Source: Bacteroidota bacterium (GTDB lineage Bacteria > Bacteroidota > Bacteroidia > UBA8524). From it: a DNA stretch of 64,000 bases. The stretch is taken from contig WBUH01000004.1 of assembly GCA_008933805.1 (NCBI GenBank), forward strand, positions 124,001 to 188,000. The letters run 5' to 3'. Below are positions 34,256 through 42,575 of the stretch, in pieces; position 1 is the stretch's first letter; every line of letters begins with the position of its first letter. Made by a program: the position numbers and the translations under genes. Under the pieces are notes generated by a model. It searched no databases, was not told where the DNA came from, and was given only the letters and a program-made list of their open reading frames with translations.

Positions 34256-35272
34256 ATGAAGAAGATTAAAACCAGTTTGATTGTCCTTTCGATATTGTTG
34301 GTGGCGGCTATTATTACCCTGCCGCTGATTGAATATTTTAAAAAACCGAAGCTTACTGAGCGCAAGGATTTTGCTATTGAAAATATTGCCGACATTGACA
34401 GTATTTTTTTAGTGAACCGTGCAGGCGAAAATACTTTGCTGCGTAAGCAAGCCGACGGACGCTGGACGGTAAACAACCAGTTTAATGCTGCGCCTGACAA
34501 GATTGAACGTTTGCTGAAAACCATGAACAAGCTGGAGGCAAAAAACCCTGTGGCCCAAACCGCACAACAACGCATTGTAAATGATTTGGCGGTGAGCGGT
34601 ATAAAGGTGCAAGCCTTTATGAAAAACGGCGATACCAAAACCTATTACGTGGGCGGCCAAACGGCTGATGAGATGGGTACGTTTATGTATATGGACGGAT
34701 CGACCATACCGTTTGTGGTGCACATACCGGGCTTTAGGGGCTACCTTACCCCCCGCTACAGCGTGAACCCCTTGGACTGGCGCGATAAAGCCATTTTTGC
34801 TACTCCTATTGATAAATTGGCCGCGGTGCAGGTTACTTACCCTGATACTGCGCAAAAATCATTTCAATTAGTGAAGGATGCTGCCAACAATTTTACAGTG
34901 AAACAAAACGGTGCGGCGGCTGCTGCTACTAAGCAAGAGTTTGCCAAGTTGTACGCTGCCCAGTTTAACAATATAACATTTGAGGCGTATTTGAGCGGCT
35001 ACTCGAAGAGCTTTGTTGACTCGTTGCAGCAAGCCAAGCCTAAGGCTATAGTGGCCATTACCCGCAACGACGGAAGTACTGCAACTTTGCGCGTTTTTTA
35101 CAAGCCTGTAACTTCTGACACTAAATCGTTGTATGACGACAAAGGCAATGTGCTGGTGTATGACAGTGATAATTACTTTGCGCTGATAGACGGCAGCCCT
35201 GAGTTAATTACCGTGCAGGATTATATTTTCAGGCACGTATTTAAAAGCTATAAAGACTTTGTGAAGCAATAA
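34256..35272 (+). CDS. DUF4340 domain-containing protein
   Basis: 338 residues. A single N-terminal membrane helix (SLIVLSILLVAAIITLPLIE) is followed by a periplasmic beta-rich region starting DFAIENIADIDSIFL, with RWTVNNQFNAAPDKIERLLK, the DUF4340 signature region (W.vn....A....v..ll..l..l). Function unknown; DUF4340 proteins are often linked to gliding or ABC-2 systems, none of which adjoin it here. Preceded by a very close promoter and followed by a strong terminator. Confidence 0.78.
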   Translation: MKKIKTSLIVLSILLVAAIITLPLIEYFKKPKLTERKDFAIENIADIDSIFLVNRAGENTLLRKQADGRWTVNNQFNAAPDKIERLLKTMNKLEAKNPVAQTAQQRIVNDLAVSGIKVQAFMKNGDTKTYYVGGQTADEMGTFMYMDGSTIPFVVHIPGFRGYLTPRYSVNPLDWRDKAIFATPIDKLAAVQVTYPDTAQKSFQLVKDAANNFTVKQNGAAAAATKQEFAKLYAAQFNNITFEAYLSGYSKSFVDSLQQAKPKAIVAITRNDGSTATLRVFYKPVTSDTKSLYDDKGNVLVYDSDNYFALIDGSPELITVQDYIFRHVFKSYKDFVKQ

Positions 35273-35300
35273 AAAAGGGGCGTTAAGCCCCTTTTTTATT
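35268..35300. terminator. bidirectional intrinsic terminator
   Basis: 14-bp stem (AATAAAAAAGGGGC and complement), 5-base loop GTTAA, flanked by A and T runs. Serves the convergent genes ending at 35272 and 35321. Confidence 0.92.
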
Positions 35301-35320
35301 ATACGTTCTTGGTAAGAAGT

Positions 35321-36085
35321 TTATTTAACCGTTACCATTTCAAAGTTCAACACTTTACCTGATGGCGAGAATAAGCCAACAGTGTAAGTTCCTTTTTCAG
35401 TTAGTGAAAGGTCGTAGTAAAAAGCACTCCAATCGGGTTCACAAGTCAATTCAATAACTTCAGATTCACCACCGCCTGATTTGGTTACTTTCAATGTAAA
35501 TGAGCTTGATTTCAAGCCGGCTTCGTGGCTTATTAATACTACTACTTTGGCGGCACCTTTGTTTAGTTTAAATTCTTTGCGGGCATTTATAGGGTTACCC
35601 TCTTCATTTACAGAATCGCAGAAGGTGATTTTAAACCCTTTGGCGTGTGCCTCGTCAATTTCGTCAACAACGGCTTCTTCTTCGGCAGCAACTAACTCAA
35701 GGTTACCCACAGCAAGATTCTTTTTGGCTGCGTTTTTAATAATTATCCTGTAATTGCCGGTTGACATAAAGTTTAAACCAAACAATACCCAGCTCTTTTT
35801 CTCTTCAATATCAACTACGTACTCTTCAAACTCCTCATAAGCACCGGCATCGTTTTTCTTTTCAATAGAAACTACCAATTGAGCATCGGTAATCACTTTT
35901 TTGTTGTTGGTGTACAACACATTAATTGCACCACCTTCAGTAGCAGAAATTGCCCAAACGTCAGCAGCACCAATAGGTTCGCCGGCTTCACTGGCATCTT
36001 CAACAAAATACACTTTGTTTTGGGCTATTGCCACGGTGACAGCCATAAACAAAACAAATAATAGACTAAGTTTTTTTAGGTTCAT
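35321..36085 (-). CDS. secreted protein with two tandem homologous domains, unknown function
   Basis: 254 residues with a signal peptide (MNLKKLSLLFVLFMAVTVAIA). The mature part is two repeats of about 105 residues. VYFVEDASEAGEPIGAADVW matches ITFCDSVNEEGNPINARKEF; both are followed by a V/I-rich strand, a long charged segment, an aromatic strand (SWVLFGLNFMSTGNYRI versus AFYYDLSLTEKGTYTVGLF) and a closing NLELV/NFEMV. An acidic linker (AAEEEAVVDEIDEAHA) separates them. The repeats look like immunoglobulin-like or jelly-roll domains. No family recognised. Confidence 0.75.
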   Translation of the reverse strand: MNLKKLSLLFVLFMAVTVAIAQNKVYFVEDASEAGEPIGAADVWAISATEGGAINVLYTNNKKVITDAQLVVSIEKKNDAGAYEEFEEYVVDIEEKKSWVLFGLNFMSTGNYRIIIKNAAKKNLAVGNLELVAAEEEAVVDEIDEAHAKGFKITFCDSVNEEGNPINARKEFKLNKGAAKVVVLISHEAGLKSSSFTLKVTKSGGGESEVIELTCEPDWSAFYYDLSLTEKGTYTVGLFSPSGKVLNFEMVTVK

Positions 36086-36131
36086 GTAAGTTGGTTTTTG
36101 TTTTTTCTCAAAAATATAAAACCCTTACCAC

Positions 36132-38183
36132 TTAATAGTTAAGAAGCCACTCAATTTTTTCGGCCACTTTATCGGCGTTGGGCAATATTTCCTTTTCAAG
36201 CCCCATGTTTAGCGGTATGGCAGGAATATTTGCCGTGCCCAACGTTTGCACCGGAGCATCTAATTGCTGGAAACAATGATTGCTAATGCGGCCTGCGATG
36301 GCTTCGGCAAACGAGTTGCGCAGCGTTTCTTCGGTAAGTACCAATACTTTGCCGTGGCGTTTGGTAGCCTCAAAAATGGCTTCGTCGTCGCAAGGGTTCA
36401 ACGTACGTAAGTCAAGTATCTCAATCTGTCCTGCGAATTTTTTAGCCGCTAACATGGCCCAATACACACCCATGCCGTAGGTAACAACCGCAACGCTTTC
36501 GCCGTTTTCTTGCATTTCAGCATCGGCGTGCTGCACTATACGGGCTTTGCCCAAGGGTATTACATAATCTTCAGAAGGTTCGGGGGTTTTGGCAGCTTCG
36601 GTACCGGGCATTTTGCTCCAGTAAATCCCTTTGTGCTCAAATACTACTACTGGGTTAGGGTCGTAGTAAGCTGCTTTCAAAAGACCTTTCATATCGGCAG
36701 CATTGCTGGGATATACTATTTTAATGCCTTTTATCTGCAAGATGCTCGATTCTACCGTGCCTGAGTGGTAAGGGCCGCCGCCGCCGTAAGCACCCGTAGG
36801 AATACGAATAACAGCACTTACGGGGTATTTACCCATAGTAAGATAGCATGATTTTGAAAGCTCGGTTACCAATTGGTTTACTCCCGGCCATATATAATCG
36901 GCAAATTGTATTTCAACAATAGGCTTCACCCCTACTGCGCTCATACCCGCGGTTGAACCTACGATATAGGCTTCTTGTATCGGGGTGTTAAATACACGGT
37001 TGTCACCGTATTTACCTGCTAAGGTGGCTGCTTCGCGGAATACACCGCCCAACCTGCGCCCCACATCTTGTCCGTAAAAAATGGCTTCGGGGTGGTTGCG
37101 CAAAATCTCGTCCATAGCAAACAAGGCGGCATCAACCATTATCACAGGGTCTTTTCCTGCGGGGCTGCGCTCGCCTTTTTCCTCGGTAATGGGCGTAGGT
37201 GCAAATTCATGCATCAACGCTGTTGAGGGGTCAGGGTCGGGTGAATTTACAGCGCGGTCAAACTCGGCAGTAATATAGGTGCGGGCATTTTCCAGCTTTT
37301 CATCCAATGATGCTTCGCTTTCGCCCAACTCAATCAATAATTTTCTAAGACGTGGAAATGGGTCGATGCTGGTGTGCTTGGCCATATCCTCGTCCGTACG
37401 GTACCATTCTTTACGTACACCTGATGTGTGGTGACCCAACAACGGCACTTTTACGTGCACTAACAAAGGTTTACGTTTTGTGCGCACATACTCAATGGCT
37501 TTACCCATTTGCTCGTAGCACTCCACAAAATCGCTGCCATCAATACGTTGACGTTTCAAGCCCTTAAACCCTGCGGCATATTCGTAGGCATCCATGGCGC
37601 GCATTTCATCGCCGCTGGCAGAGATACCCCAATCGTTATCTTGTACTAAATATAAAATCGGCAAATCAGCCAATACCGCCATTTGGAAGGCTTCGGCTAC
37701 TTCGCCTTCTGTTACAGAACCATCTCCCAATGAGCAAAGCACCACCGGTTTCTCAATGCTTTGTAACAAGTTTTGCTTCTCAAGGTATTGCACCCCGTGC
37801 GCCATCCCTGTTGCAGGTATAGCCTGCATACCCGTAGCACTGCTTTGGTGCGGCATTTTGGGCATATTAGGGCGGTTTAGTGATGGGTGTGCATAGTAGG
37901 TACGGCCGCCTGAAAAGGGGTCTTCGGCTTTGGCCAACAGTTGTAGCATTAGCTCGTAGGGAGTCATACCCATACCCAATAACATACTTTCATCACGGTA
38001 ATAAGGTGCTGCGTAGTCGTGGGGTTTAAGCTGCATCCCTGCGGCAAGTTGTATCGCTTCGTGTCCTTTTGAAGTTGAATGTACGTATTTGCAAATCTGG
38101 CGGTTGGCATCGTAGGTCTCAGCCATAGCGCGGGCATTGCACATCATTTCAAAAGCACGGAGCAGTATATCTTTGGTTACCAT
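36132..38183 (-). CDS. 2-oxoacid dehydrogenase E1 component, fused alpha-beta chains
   Basis: 683 residues from ATG 38183. The N-terminal half is E1-alpha: thiamine-diphosphate motif GDGSVTEGEVAEAFQMAVLA ending in QDNDWGIS, plus YYRDESMLLGMG. From about residue 345 the E1-beta half follows: ALFAMDEILRNHPEAIFYGQ, DVGRRLGGVFREAATLAGKY, EIQFADYIWPGVNQLV, and the C-terminal transketolase-like domain. Fused E1 chains of about 650-700 residues are common in Bacteroidota. They decarboxylate a 2-oxoacid (branched-chain 2-oxoacids most likely) and hand the acyl group to E2 lipoyl; E2 and E3 are not in the window. Confidence 0.9.
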   Translation of the reverse strand: MVTKDILLRAFEMMCNARAMAETYDANRQICKYVHSTSKGHEAIQLAAGMQLKPHDYAAPYYRDESMLLGMGMTPYELMLQLLAKAEDPFSGGRTYYAHPSLNRPNMPKMPHQSSATGMQAIPATGMAHGVQYLEKQNLLQSIEKPVVLCSLGDGSVTEGEVAEAFQMAVLADLPILYLVQDNDWGISASGDEMRAMDAYEYAAGFKGLKRQRIDGSDFVECYEQMGKAIEYVRTKRKPLLVHVKVPLLGHHTSGVRKEWYRTDEDMAKHTSIDPFPRLRKLLIELGESEASLDEKLENARTYITAEFDRAVNSPDPDPSTALMHEFAPTPITEEKGERSPAGKDPVIMVDAALFAMDEILRNHPEAIFYGQDVGRRLGGVFREAATLAGKYGDNRVFNTPIQEAYIVGSTAGMSAVGVKPIVEIQFADYIWPGVNQLVTELSKSCYLTMGKYPVSAVIRIPTGAYGGGGPYHSGTVESSILQIKGIKIVYPSNAADMKGLLKAAYYDPNPVVVFEHKGIYWSKMPGTEAAKTPEPSEDYVIPLGKARIVQHADAEMQENGESVAVVTYGMGVYWAMLAAKKFAGQIEILDLRTLNPCDDEAIFEATKRHGKVLVLTEETLRNSFAEAIAGRISNHCFQQLDAPVQTLGTANIPAIPLNMGLEKEILPNADKVAEKIEWLLNY

Positions 38184-38538
38184 TAGGCGAAAAAAAAGAA
38201 AGCGCAATGTTAGTAAAAAATGGGGGGGATTGCGAATGTTTACCTCGTGTATTATTTGAATGGCCTTTTTGTTTTTTAAAGAGACGGTTGCAATGCTGCT
38301 TTACACAATGGCACAGGGGCTTTGGATTACTATATTAACCCTCCCTGATAACTTATTAGCTTGGCATTTTAACAGGATTGAAATCCTGTTCTGATAAGAT
38401 TACCTTTTAGGGGCGGACTTAAGTCCGCTCCTAAAAGGTAATTGCCAAAGCGGTGGATTTCAATCCGCCGAAAAGCCCCCGATAACACAACTCCCAACAT
38501 CCCAATAGTCGCCTTCCCTTACAAGCGAAGGCGTAATT
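38184..38538. repeat. 355-bp gene-free region holding composite element A
   Basis: The left 185 bp are A/T-rich and show no gene, RNA or clear terminator. The right part is the three-hairpin element at 38371-38470. A frame at 38442-38735 begins inside the element (translating as PKRWISIRRKA) and then runs antisense to the next gene, so it is not real. Confidence 0.8.
38371..38470. repeat. three-hairpin composite element, copy A
   Basis: Orientation is reversed relative to copies B and E. Hairpin 3 is AACAGGATTGAAATCCTGTT (38371-38390). The linker CTGATAAG leads to hairpin 2, a 42-bp palindrome at 38400-38441, ends TTACC/GGTAA, variable arm TTTTAGGGGC, core GGACTTAAGTCC, with one G-T wobble. 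The linker TTGCCAAAG leads to hairpin 1, CGGTGGATTTCAATCCGCCG (38451-38470), also with one wobble pair. Linkers and hairpins 1 and 3 match copy B; the middle arm does not, yet pairs with itself. Confidence 0.92.
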
Positions 38539-39312
38539 TTAGTACTTCTCCTCTACACCCAGTGCAAAAAGAGCATAATCATACTTTACGGGGTCGGCAG
38601 GGTCAAGCCTGCGTAATTGCTCCGTTAGTTCTACGGCAGCTTGCCAATCGGCGGCAGTTCGTTTCAAAATCCCTAATCCTATCGCCACCCTGTGCACGTG
38701 GGTATCTAACGGGCATACCAGTTGTGCGGGGCTAATTTTTTTCCAAATGCCAAAATCAACCCCCATGCCATCATTCCGTACCATCCAGCGCAAAAACATA
38801 TTCAGCCGTTTGCACGCTGATTTTTTTGCGGGCGTGGCCACGTGCTTCATGGTGCGCTGCGGGTAATAAGGCAAACTGAAAAACACCTTGTTGAACCCTA
38901 TCAATGCTTTTTCGGTAGAGTTATCATCGGCAGTCATGTGTTGCGCAAAGGCATCCTCAAGGCTATTGTGGTTTCGGTAGTATTGAGTGAAGAACTCAAT
39001 AAAATAGAGTAGGTCAGTATCGTTAAAAGTGCGGTGTACAAACCCCTCAAAACGCGTCCGTTCATGCTCGTGATGGTTAAGCAAAAAATCGTGGGGGGCA
39101 TTGTCCATCCAACCCATTAGTTTTTTACAATTGGCAATAATGGTGGTTCGCTGCCCCCATGCCAGTGTAGCCGCAAAAAAAGCAGCCACCTCAATGTCCT
39201 GTTTTTTTGTAAACAAATGCGGTATACAAACAGGGTCGTTTTCAATAAACGCAGGGCGGTTGTATTGGGCAACTTTGGTATCTAAAAAATCTTTCAGCTT
39301 TTGGTTTACCAA
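38539..39312 (-). CDS. TIGR02757 family protein (DUF2400)
   Basis: 257 residues. Recognised by the family blocks NDPVCIPHLFTKKQDIEVAA, FFAATLAWGQRTTIIANCKK, FVHRTFNDTDLLYFIEFF and the closing PLDTHVHRVAIGLGIL...DPVKYDYALFALGV. The family has a helix-hairpin-helix-GPD-like fold, including a conserved DTHVHR, but no proven activity; a DNA glycosylase-related role is a guess. Its start overlaps the PrsW gene by 7 bp, so the two are co-translated. Confidence 0.88.
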   Translation of the reverse strand: MVNQKLKDFLDTKVAQYNRPAFIENDPVCIPHLFTKKQDIEVAAFFAATLAWGQRTTIIANCKKLMGWMDNAPHDFLLNHHEHERTRFEGFVHRTFNDTDLLYFIEFFTQYYRNHNSLEDAFAQHMTADDNSTEKALIGFNKVFFSLPYYPQRTMKHVATPAKKSACKRLNMFLRWMVRNDGMGVDFGIWKKISPAQLVCPLDTHVHRVAIGLGILKRTAADWQAAVELTEQLRRLDPADPVKYDYALFALGVEEKY

Positions 39313-40004
39313 GGCAAGGCTTTTTTAAACGGCGACCCGTTTTGGTGAATACGGATGGCCCTGAATGATAAAAACAAAGCAACTACCAACGATACCATAG
39401 CACCTATGGCAAGGTTGGGGTAATTATTAAGCATGAGTAGAAAATCGTAGGTGCCGTGAAAAAACACCGCCCCAAGCAATCCCAACAAAATATATCCTGT
39501 ACGGAAATCGGGCTTAAACTTGGCCATGCCCACAAAGTAACCCATAATTACGGCAAACGATGCGTGAGCAGGAACAGCGGTAAGCATTCGCAGCAGTGCA
39601 GTAGCATAATTACCTGTGCCTTCCATAAAAACATACAGTACGTTTTCAAGCGTGGCAAAGCCCATGCTAATCATTACGGCATACGTAATTCCGTCGAAAG
39701 GCTCATCAAAAAAAGGTTTCCGGTAAAAACGGCGTAAGAAAATAAACTTGGCTCCTTCTTCGGCAAAGGCCACCGTTACAAACGCATACAAAAATGTATC
39801 AGTAACACTGCTGCCGCCATCCAAAAAGGGAACTTTGGACAAACTTACCGACGCTATAACGGCAGGAATTGTGCTAACAATTCCCAATACAAATGCCCAC
39901 ACCAATTGGCGAAAAGGCTCGCGGTCGTACCTGTCCTTCAAATAAACAAACAAGGCGATGGCAATACCCGGACCAATGGTGAGTGCCAATAGCAAAATAT
40001 CCAT
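39306..40004 (-). CDS. PrsW-family intramembrane metalloprotease
   Basis: 232 residues from ATG 40004 (MDILLLALTIGPGIAIALFV); the longer frame upstream is not membrane-like and is excluded. Multiple helices are seen, with the family motifs FVTVAFAEEGAKFIFLRRFY (EExxK), FDGITYAVMISMGFATLENV (the E..N site), AHASFAVIMGYFVG (His) and VFFHGTYDFLLM (H...D). PrsW proteases cut membrane-bound anti-sigma factors in other bacteria; the substrate here is unknown. Overlaps TIGR02757 by 7 bp. Confidence 0.92.
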   Translation of the reverse strand: MDILLLALTIGPGIAIALFVYLKDRYDREPFRQLVWAFVLGIVSTIPAVIASVSLSKVPFLDGGSSVTDTFLYAFVTVAFAEEGAKFIFLRRFYRKPFFDEPFDGITYAVMISMGFATLENVLYVFMEGTGNYATALLRMLTAVPAHASFAVIMGYFVGMAKFKPDFRTGYILLGLLGAVFFHGTYDFLLMLNNYPNLAIGAMVSLVVALFLSFRAIRIHQNGSPFKKALPW

Positions 40005-40182
40005 TTGTGCTGCAAGATACCAAAAAACCGATAACAGGCGGCAAGCCTTATGTTGTCGCCATTTGCCTGTTTTGCACACAGATTGCAAAAATATATTTGC
40101 AACATTGGGCAATTGATAAAAAAGTAGTGTTATTTTGCAGGTTCTTAAAATACGTGGGCACTTTTACAGCAGAGATTTTTGG

Positions 40183-41205
40183 ATGAACCCTTTTAGCTTT
40201 TTAACGCAAGAATTAGCCATAGACCTGGGTACCGCAAATACCCTGATTATTACCAGAGATAAGGTAGTAGTTGACGAACCGTCGATAATAGCAGTACATC
40301 GCGGCTCCGGTCAGGTGGTGGCTATTGGCAACCAAGCCATGCAAATGCACGGCAAAACCCACGAAGACATTAAAACTATCCGACCGCTAAAAGACGGTGT
40401 AATTGCCGACTTTAACGCTGCTGAGCAGATGATACGCGGGATGATAAAAATGATAAACCCCGGCCGTAAACTTTTTACCCCCAACCTTCGCATGGTTATT
40501 TGTATCCCTTCAGGTATTACTGAGGTGGAAAAACGTGCTGTAAAAGACAGTGCTGAGCGTGCAGGCGGTAAAGAGGTGTACATGATACACGAGCCAATGG
40601 CTGCTGCAATTGGTATCGGTATAGATGTATCAGAGCCGATGGGTAACATGATTATTGATATTGGCGGAGGTACTACCGAAATTGCGGTAATTGCCTTGGG
40701 CGGTATTGTGTGCGACCAAAGTATACGTGTGGCAGGTGATGAATTTACTGCCGATATTATGGATTATATGCGTCGCCAACACAACCTGTTGGTAGGTGAG
40801 CGTACTGCTGAACGTATGAAAATTGAAGTAGGCAGTGCTTTGAGCGAATTGGAAAACCCACCCGAAGATTTTGCGGTTAACGGCCGTGACTTGATGACGG
40901 GTATTCCTAAGCAGATAAAAGTTAACTACTCTGAGATTGCTTTGGCGTTGGATAAATCCATCTCAAAAATTGAAGAAGCTATTTTGAGGGCGTTGGAATT
41001 AACCCCGCCTGAACTTTCAGCCGATATTTTCCAAACAGGTTTATACCTAACCGGCGGCGGGGCGTTGCTTCGCGGCTTGGACAAACGTATTGCAGCGAAA
41101 ACAAAGCTACCTGTGTATGTTGCTGATGATCCGCTTAGGGCGGTAGTTAGGGGCACCGGTATTGCCTTGAAAAACGTTGACACATTTAAGTTTTTAATGA
41201 CTTGA
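40183..41205 (+). CDS. mreB: rod shape-determining protein MreB
   Basis: 340 residues from ATG 40183. The start is set by the family N-terminus FLTQELAIDLGTANTLI. Actin-fold motifs are complete: phosphate 1 (AIDLGTANT), connect 1 and phosphate 2 (MIIDIGGGTTEIAVIALGGI), and the adenosine region (LYLTGGGALLRGLDKRIA). It polymerises on the inner face of the membrane and guides lateral wall synthesis. First gene of the cluster mreB-mreC-mreD-mrdA-rodA; mreC follows by 22 bp. Confidence 0.96.
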   Translation: MNPFSFLTQELAIDLGTANTLIITRDKVVVDEPSIIAVHRGSGQVVAIGNQAMQMHGKTHEDIKTIRPLKDGVIADFNAAEQMIRGMIKMINPGRKLFTPNLRMVICIPSGITEVEKRAVKDSAERAGGKEVYMIHEPMAAAIGIGIDVSEPMGNMIIDIGGGTTEIAVIALGGIVCDQSIRVAGDEFTADIMDYMRRQHNLLVGERTAERMKIEVGSALSELENPPEDFAVNGRDLMTGIPKQIKVNYSEIALALDKSISKIEEAILRALELTPPELSADIFQTGLYLTGGGALLRGLDKRIAAKTKLPVYVADDPLRAVVRGTGIALKNVDTFKFLMT

Positions 41206-41227
41206 TGAAAGGGGGTAGGATAGTACC

Positions 41228-42064
41228 ATGCGCAACCTGCTGCTGTTTATAGCCCGCTACCATTTGTTTTTCATTTTCTTACTGCTACAAGGTATTTCGC
41301 TTTTTCTTATCGTACAGCAAAACTATTATCAACGTGCTGTATTTGTAAACACTTCTAACCAAGTTACAGGCCAGTTTTACCAACGGGTAAGTGATGTAAA
41401 GGAGTATTTTAGCCTGCGCACCGTAAACGATGCCCTTGCTGCTGAAAATGCCCGCCTGCGCGCACAGTTAAAAGAATCTCAATACGTAGATACCAGTAAA
41501 TTCGGGATAAAAGAAGACACTACCCTGCATCAAAAGTACACCTACATTGATGCCGACGTAATACGTAACACCGTAAACTTTAAAAACAACTACTTAACCC
41601 TTAACAGGGGTAGCAAGCACGGTGTAATTGAAGGGATGGGTGTGATAAGCAGCGAAGGCGTAGCCGGTACTGTTTACAAAGTATCAACAAACTTTTGCAC
41701 GGTAATTTCGTTATTAAATACAAATACTCGCATCCCACCCAAAATAGAAGGCAACGATTATTTTGGTACCCTTACGTGGGATGGTAAAGACCCCCGTTTT
41801 GCTTCGTTGGAACAAATAAACATGCACGTGCCTGTGAAAGAAGGGCAACGTGTGGTTACTAGCAACTACAGCAAGATTTATCCTGAGAATATTCCCATTG
41901 GTACTATTGAAACTAAGTACGTGCCACCGGGTGAAAACTTTTATAAAATTAAGGTTCGCCTGTTCACTAATTTTGAAACATTACGCAAGGTGTATATTGT
42001 GAAAAACCTATTACAGGCAGAGCAAGACACTTTGGAAAGAAGGAGCGACATTGACCCCAGGTAG
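41228..42064 (+). CDS. mreC: rod shape-determining protein MreC
   Basis: 278 residues. One N-terminal membrane helix (HLFFIFLLLQGISLFLIVQQ-like) precedes a coiled coil (AALAAENARLRAQLKES region) and two small beta domains. The family blocks are NFKNNYLTLNRGSKHGVIEG, MGVISSEGVAGTVYKVS, and VVTSNYSKIYPENIPIGTI. The periplasmic part links MreB to PBP2. Its 3' end overlaps mreD by 14 bp. Confidence 0.94.
   Translation: MRNLLLFIARYHLFFIFLLLQGISLFLIVQQNYYQRAVFVNTSNQVTGQFYQRVSDVKEYFSLRTVNDALAAENARLRAQLKESQYVDTSKFGIKEDTTLHQKYTYIDADVIRNTVNFKNNYLTLNRGSKHGVIEGMGVISSEGVAGTVYKVSTNFCTVISLLNTNTRIPPKIEGNDYFGTLTWDGKDPRFASLEQINMHVPVKEGQRVVTSNYSKIYPENIPIGTIETKYVPPGENFYKIKVRLFTNFETLRKVYIVKNLLQAEQDTLERRSDIDPR
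42041..42045 (+). promoter_or_regulatory. Shine-Dalgarno AGGAG deciding the mreD TTG start
   Basis: AGGAG with 5 bases to TTG 42051, inside the end of mreC. Strong ribosome-binding sites are uncommon in this window, which supports the non-ATG start. Confidence 0.6.
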
Positions 42065-42575
42065 TATAATACGGTACACATTAATGTTTATAATGCTGTT
42101 GCTATTGCAAACAGTGGTTATAGACCCTATAAACCTTGGTGCATACGCCACACCTGTGTTGTATGTGCTGTTTATAATGTTGTGGCCTACCAATGTGAAA
42201 CCGTGGGTTACTTTGGTTGTTTGTTTTGCAGCCGGTCAAATAGCCGATATTTTTTCGGCAACGGGCGGCATACATTCATTTACTATGGTATTAACGGCCT
42301 TGGTGCGTTATTATATACAACCGCTTTTTGTTAGCAAAGACGAGGCTGAAAAAGCCTACGAACCCAACCTGTTTAATTTGGGCTACCGTTTATTTTTCTT
42401 TTATGCACTTAGCCTCACACTAACGTACCACATCGTTTTCAGCTTTTTGGAAAAATTCTCGTTTCATTACTTTTTTTCCACCCTCGCCACAGCCATCATC
42501 AGCACACTACTATCCGTAGTGATGATATTTTTAATTCAGTTACTATTTTATAGGATAAGGCCAGAAGAGGTATGA
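42051..42575 (+). CDS. mreD: rod shape-determining protein MreD (TTG start)
   Basis: 174 residues, mostly hydrophobic: five to six helices such as TLMFIMLLLLQTVVIDPINL and YATPVLYVLFIMLWP. Weakly conserved as usual for MreD; identity rests on size, topology and location between mreC and PBP2. The start is taken as TTG 42051 because AGGAG at 42041-42045 is a good Shine-Dalgarno 5 bases before it, a rare feature in this genome; the alternative ATG is at 42084. The stop overlaps the next ATG (ATGA). Confidence 0.88.
   Translation: MTPGSIIRYTLMFIMLLLLQTVVIDPINLGAYATPVLYVLFIMLWPTNVKPWVTLVVCFAAGQIADIFSATGGIHSFTMVLTALVRYYIQPLFVSKDEAEKAYEPNLFNLGYRLFFFYALSLTLTYHIVFSFLEKFSFHYFFSTLATAIISTLLSVVMIFLIQLLFYRIRPEEV

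Noticed and set aside
38442-38735. Open frame beginning PKRWISIRRKA
   Set aside because: Its start is the translated hairpin-1 sequence of the composite element, also seen at 52104-52295 in the other copy, and the rest runs antisense to the TIGR02757 gene.
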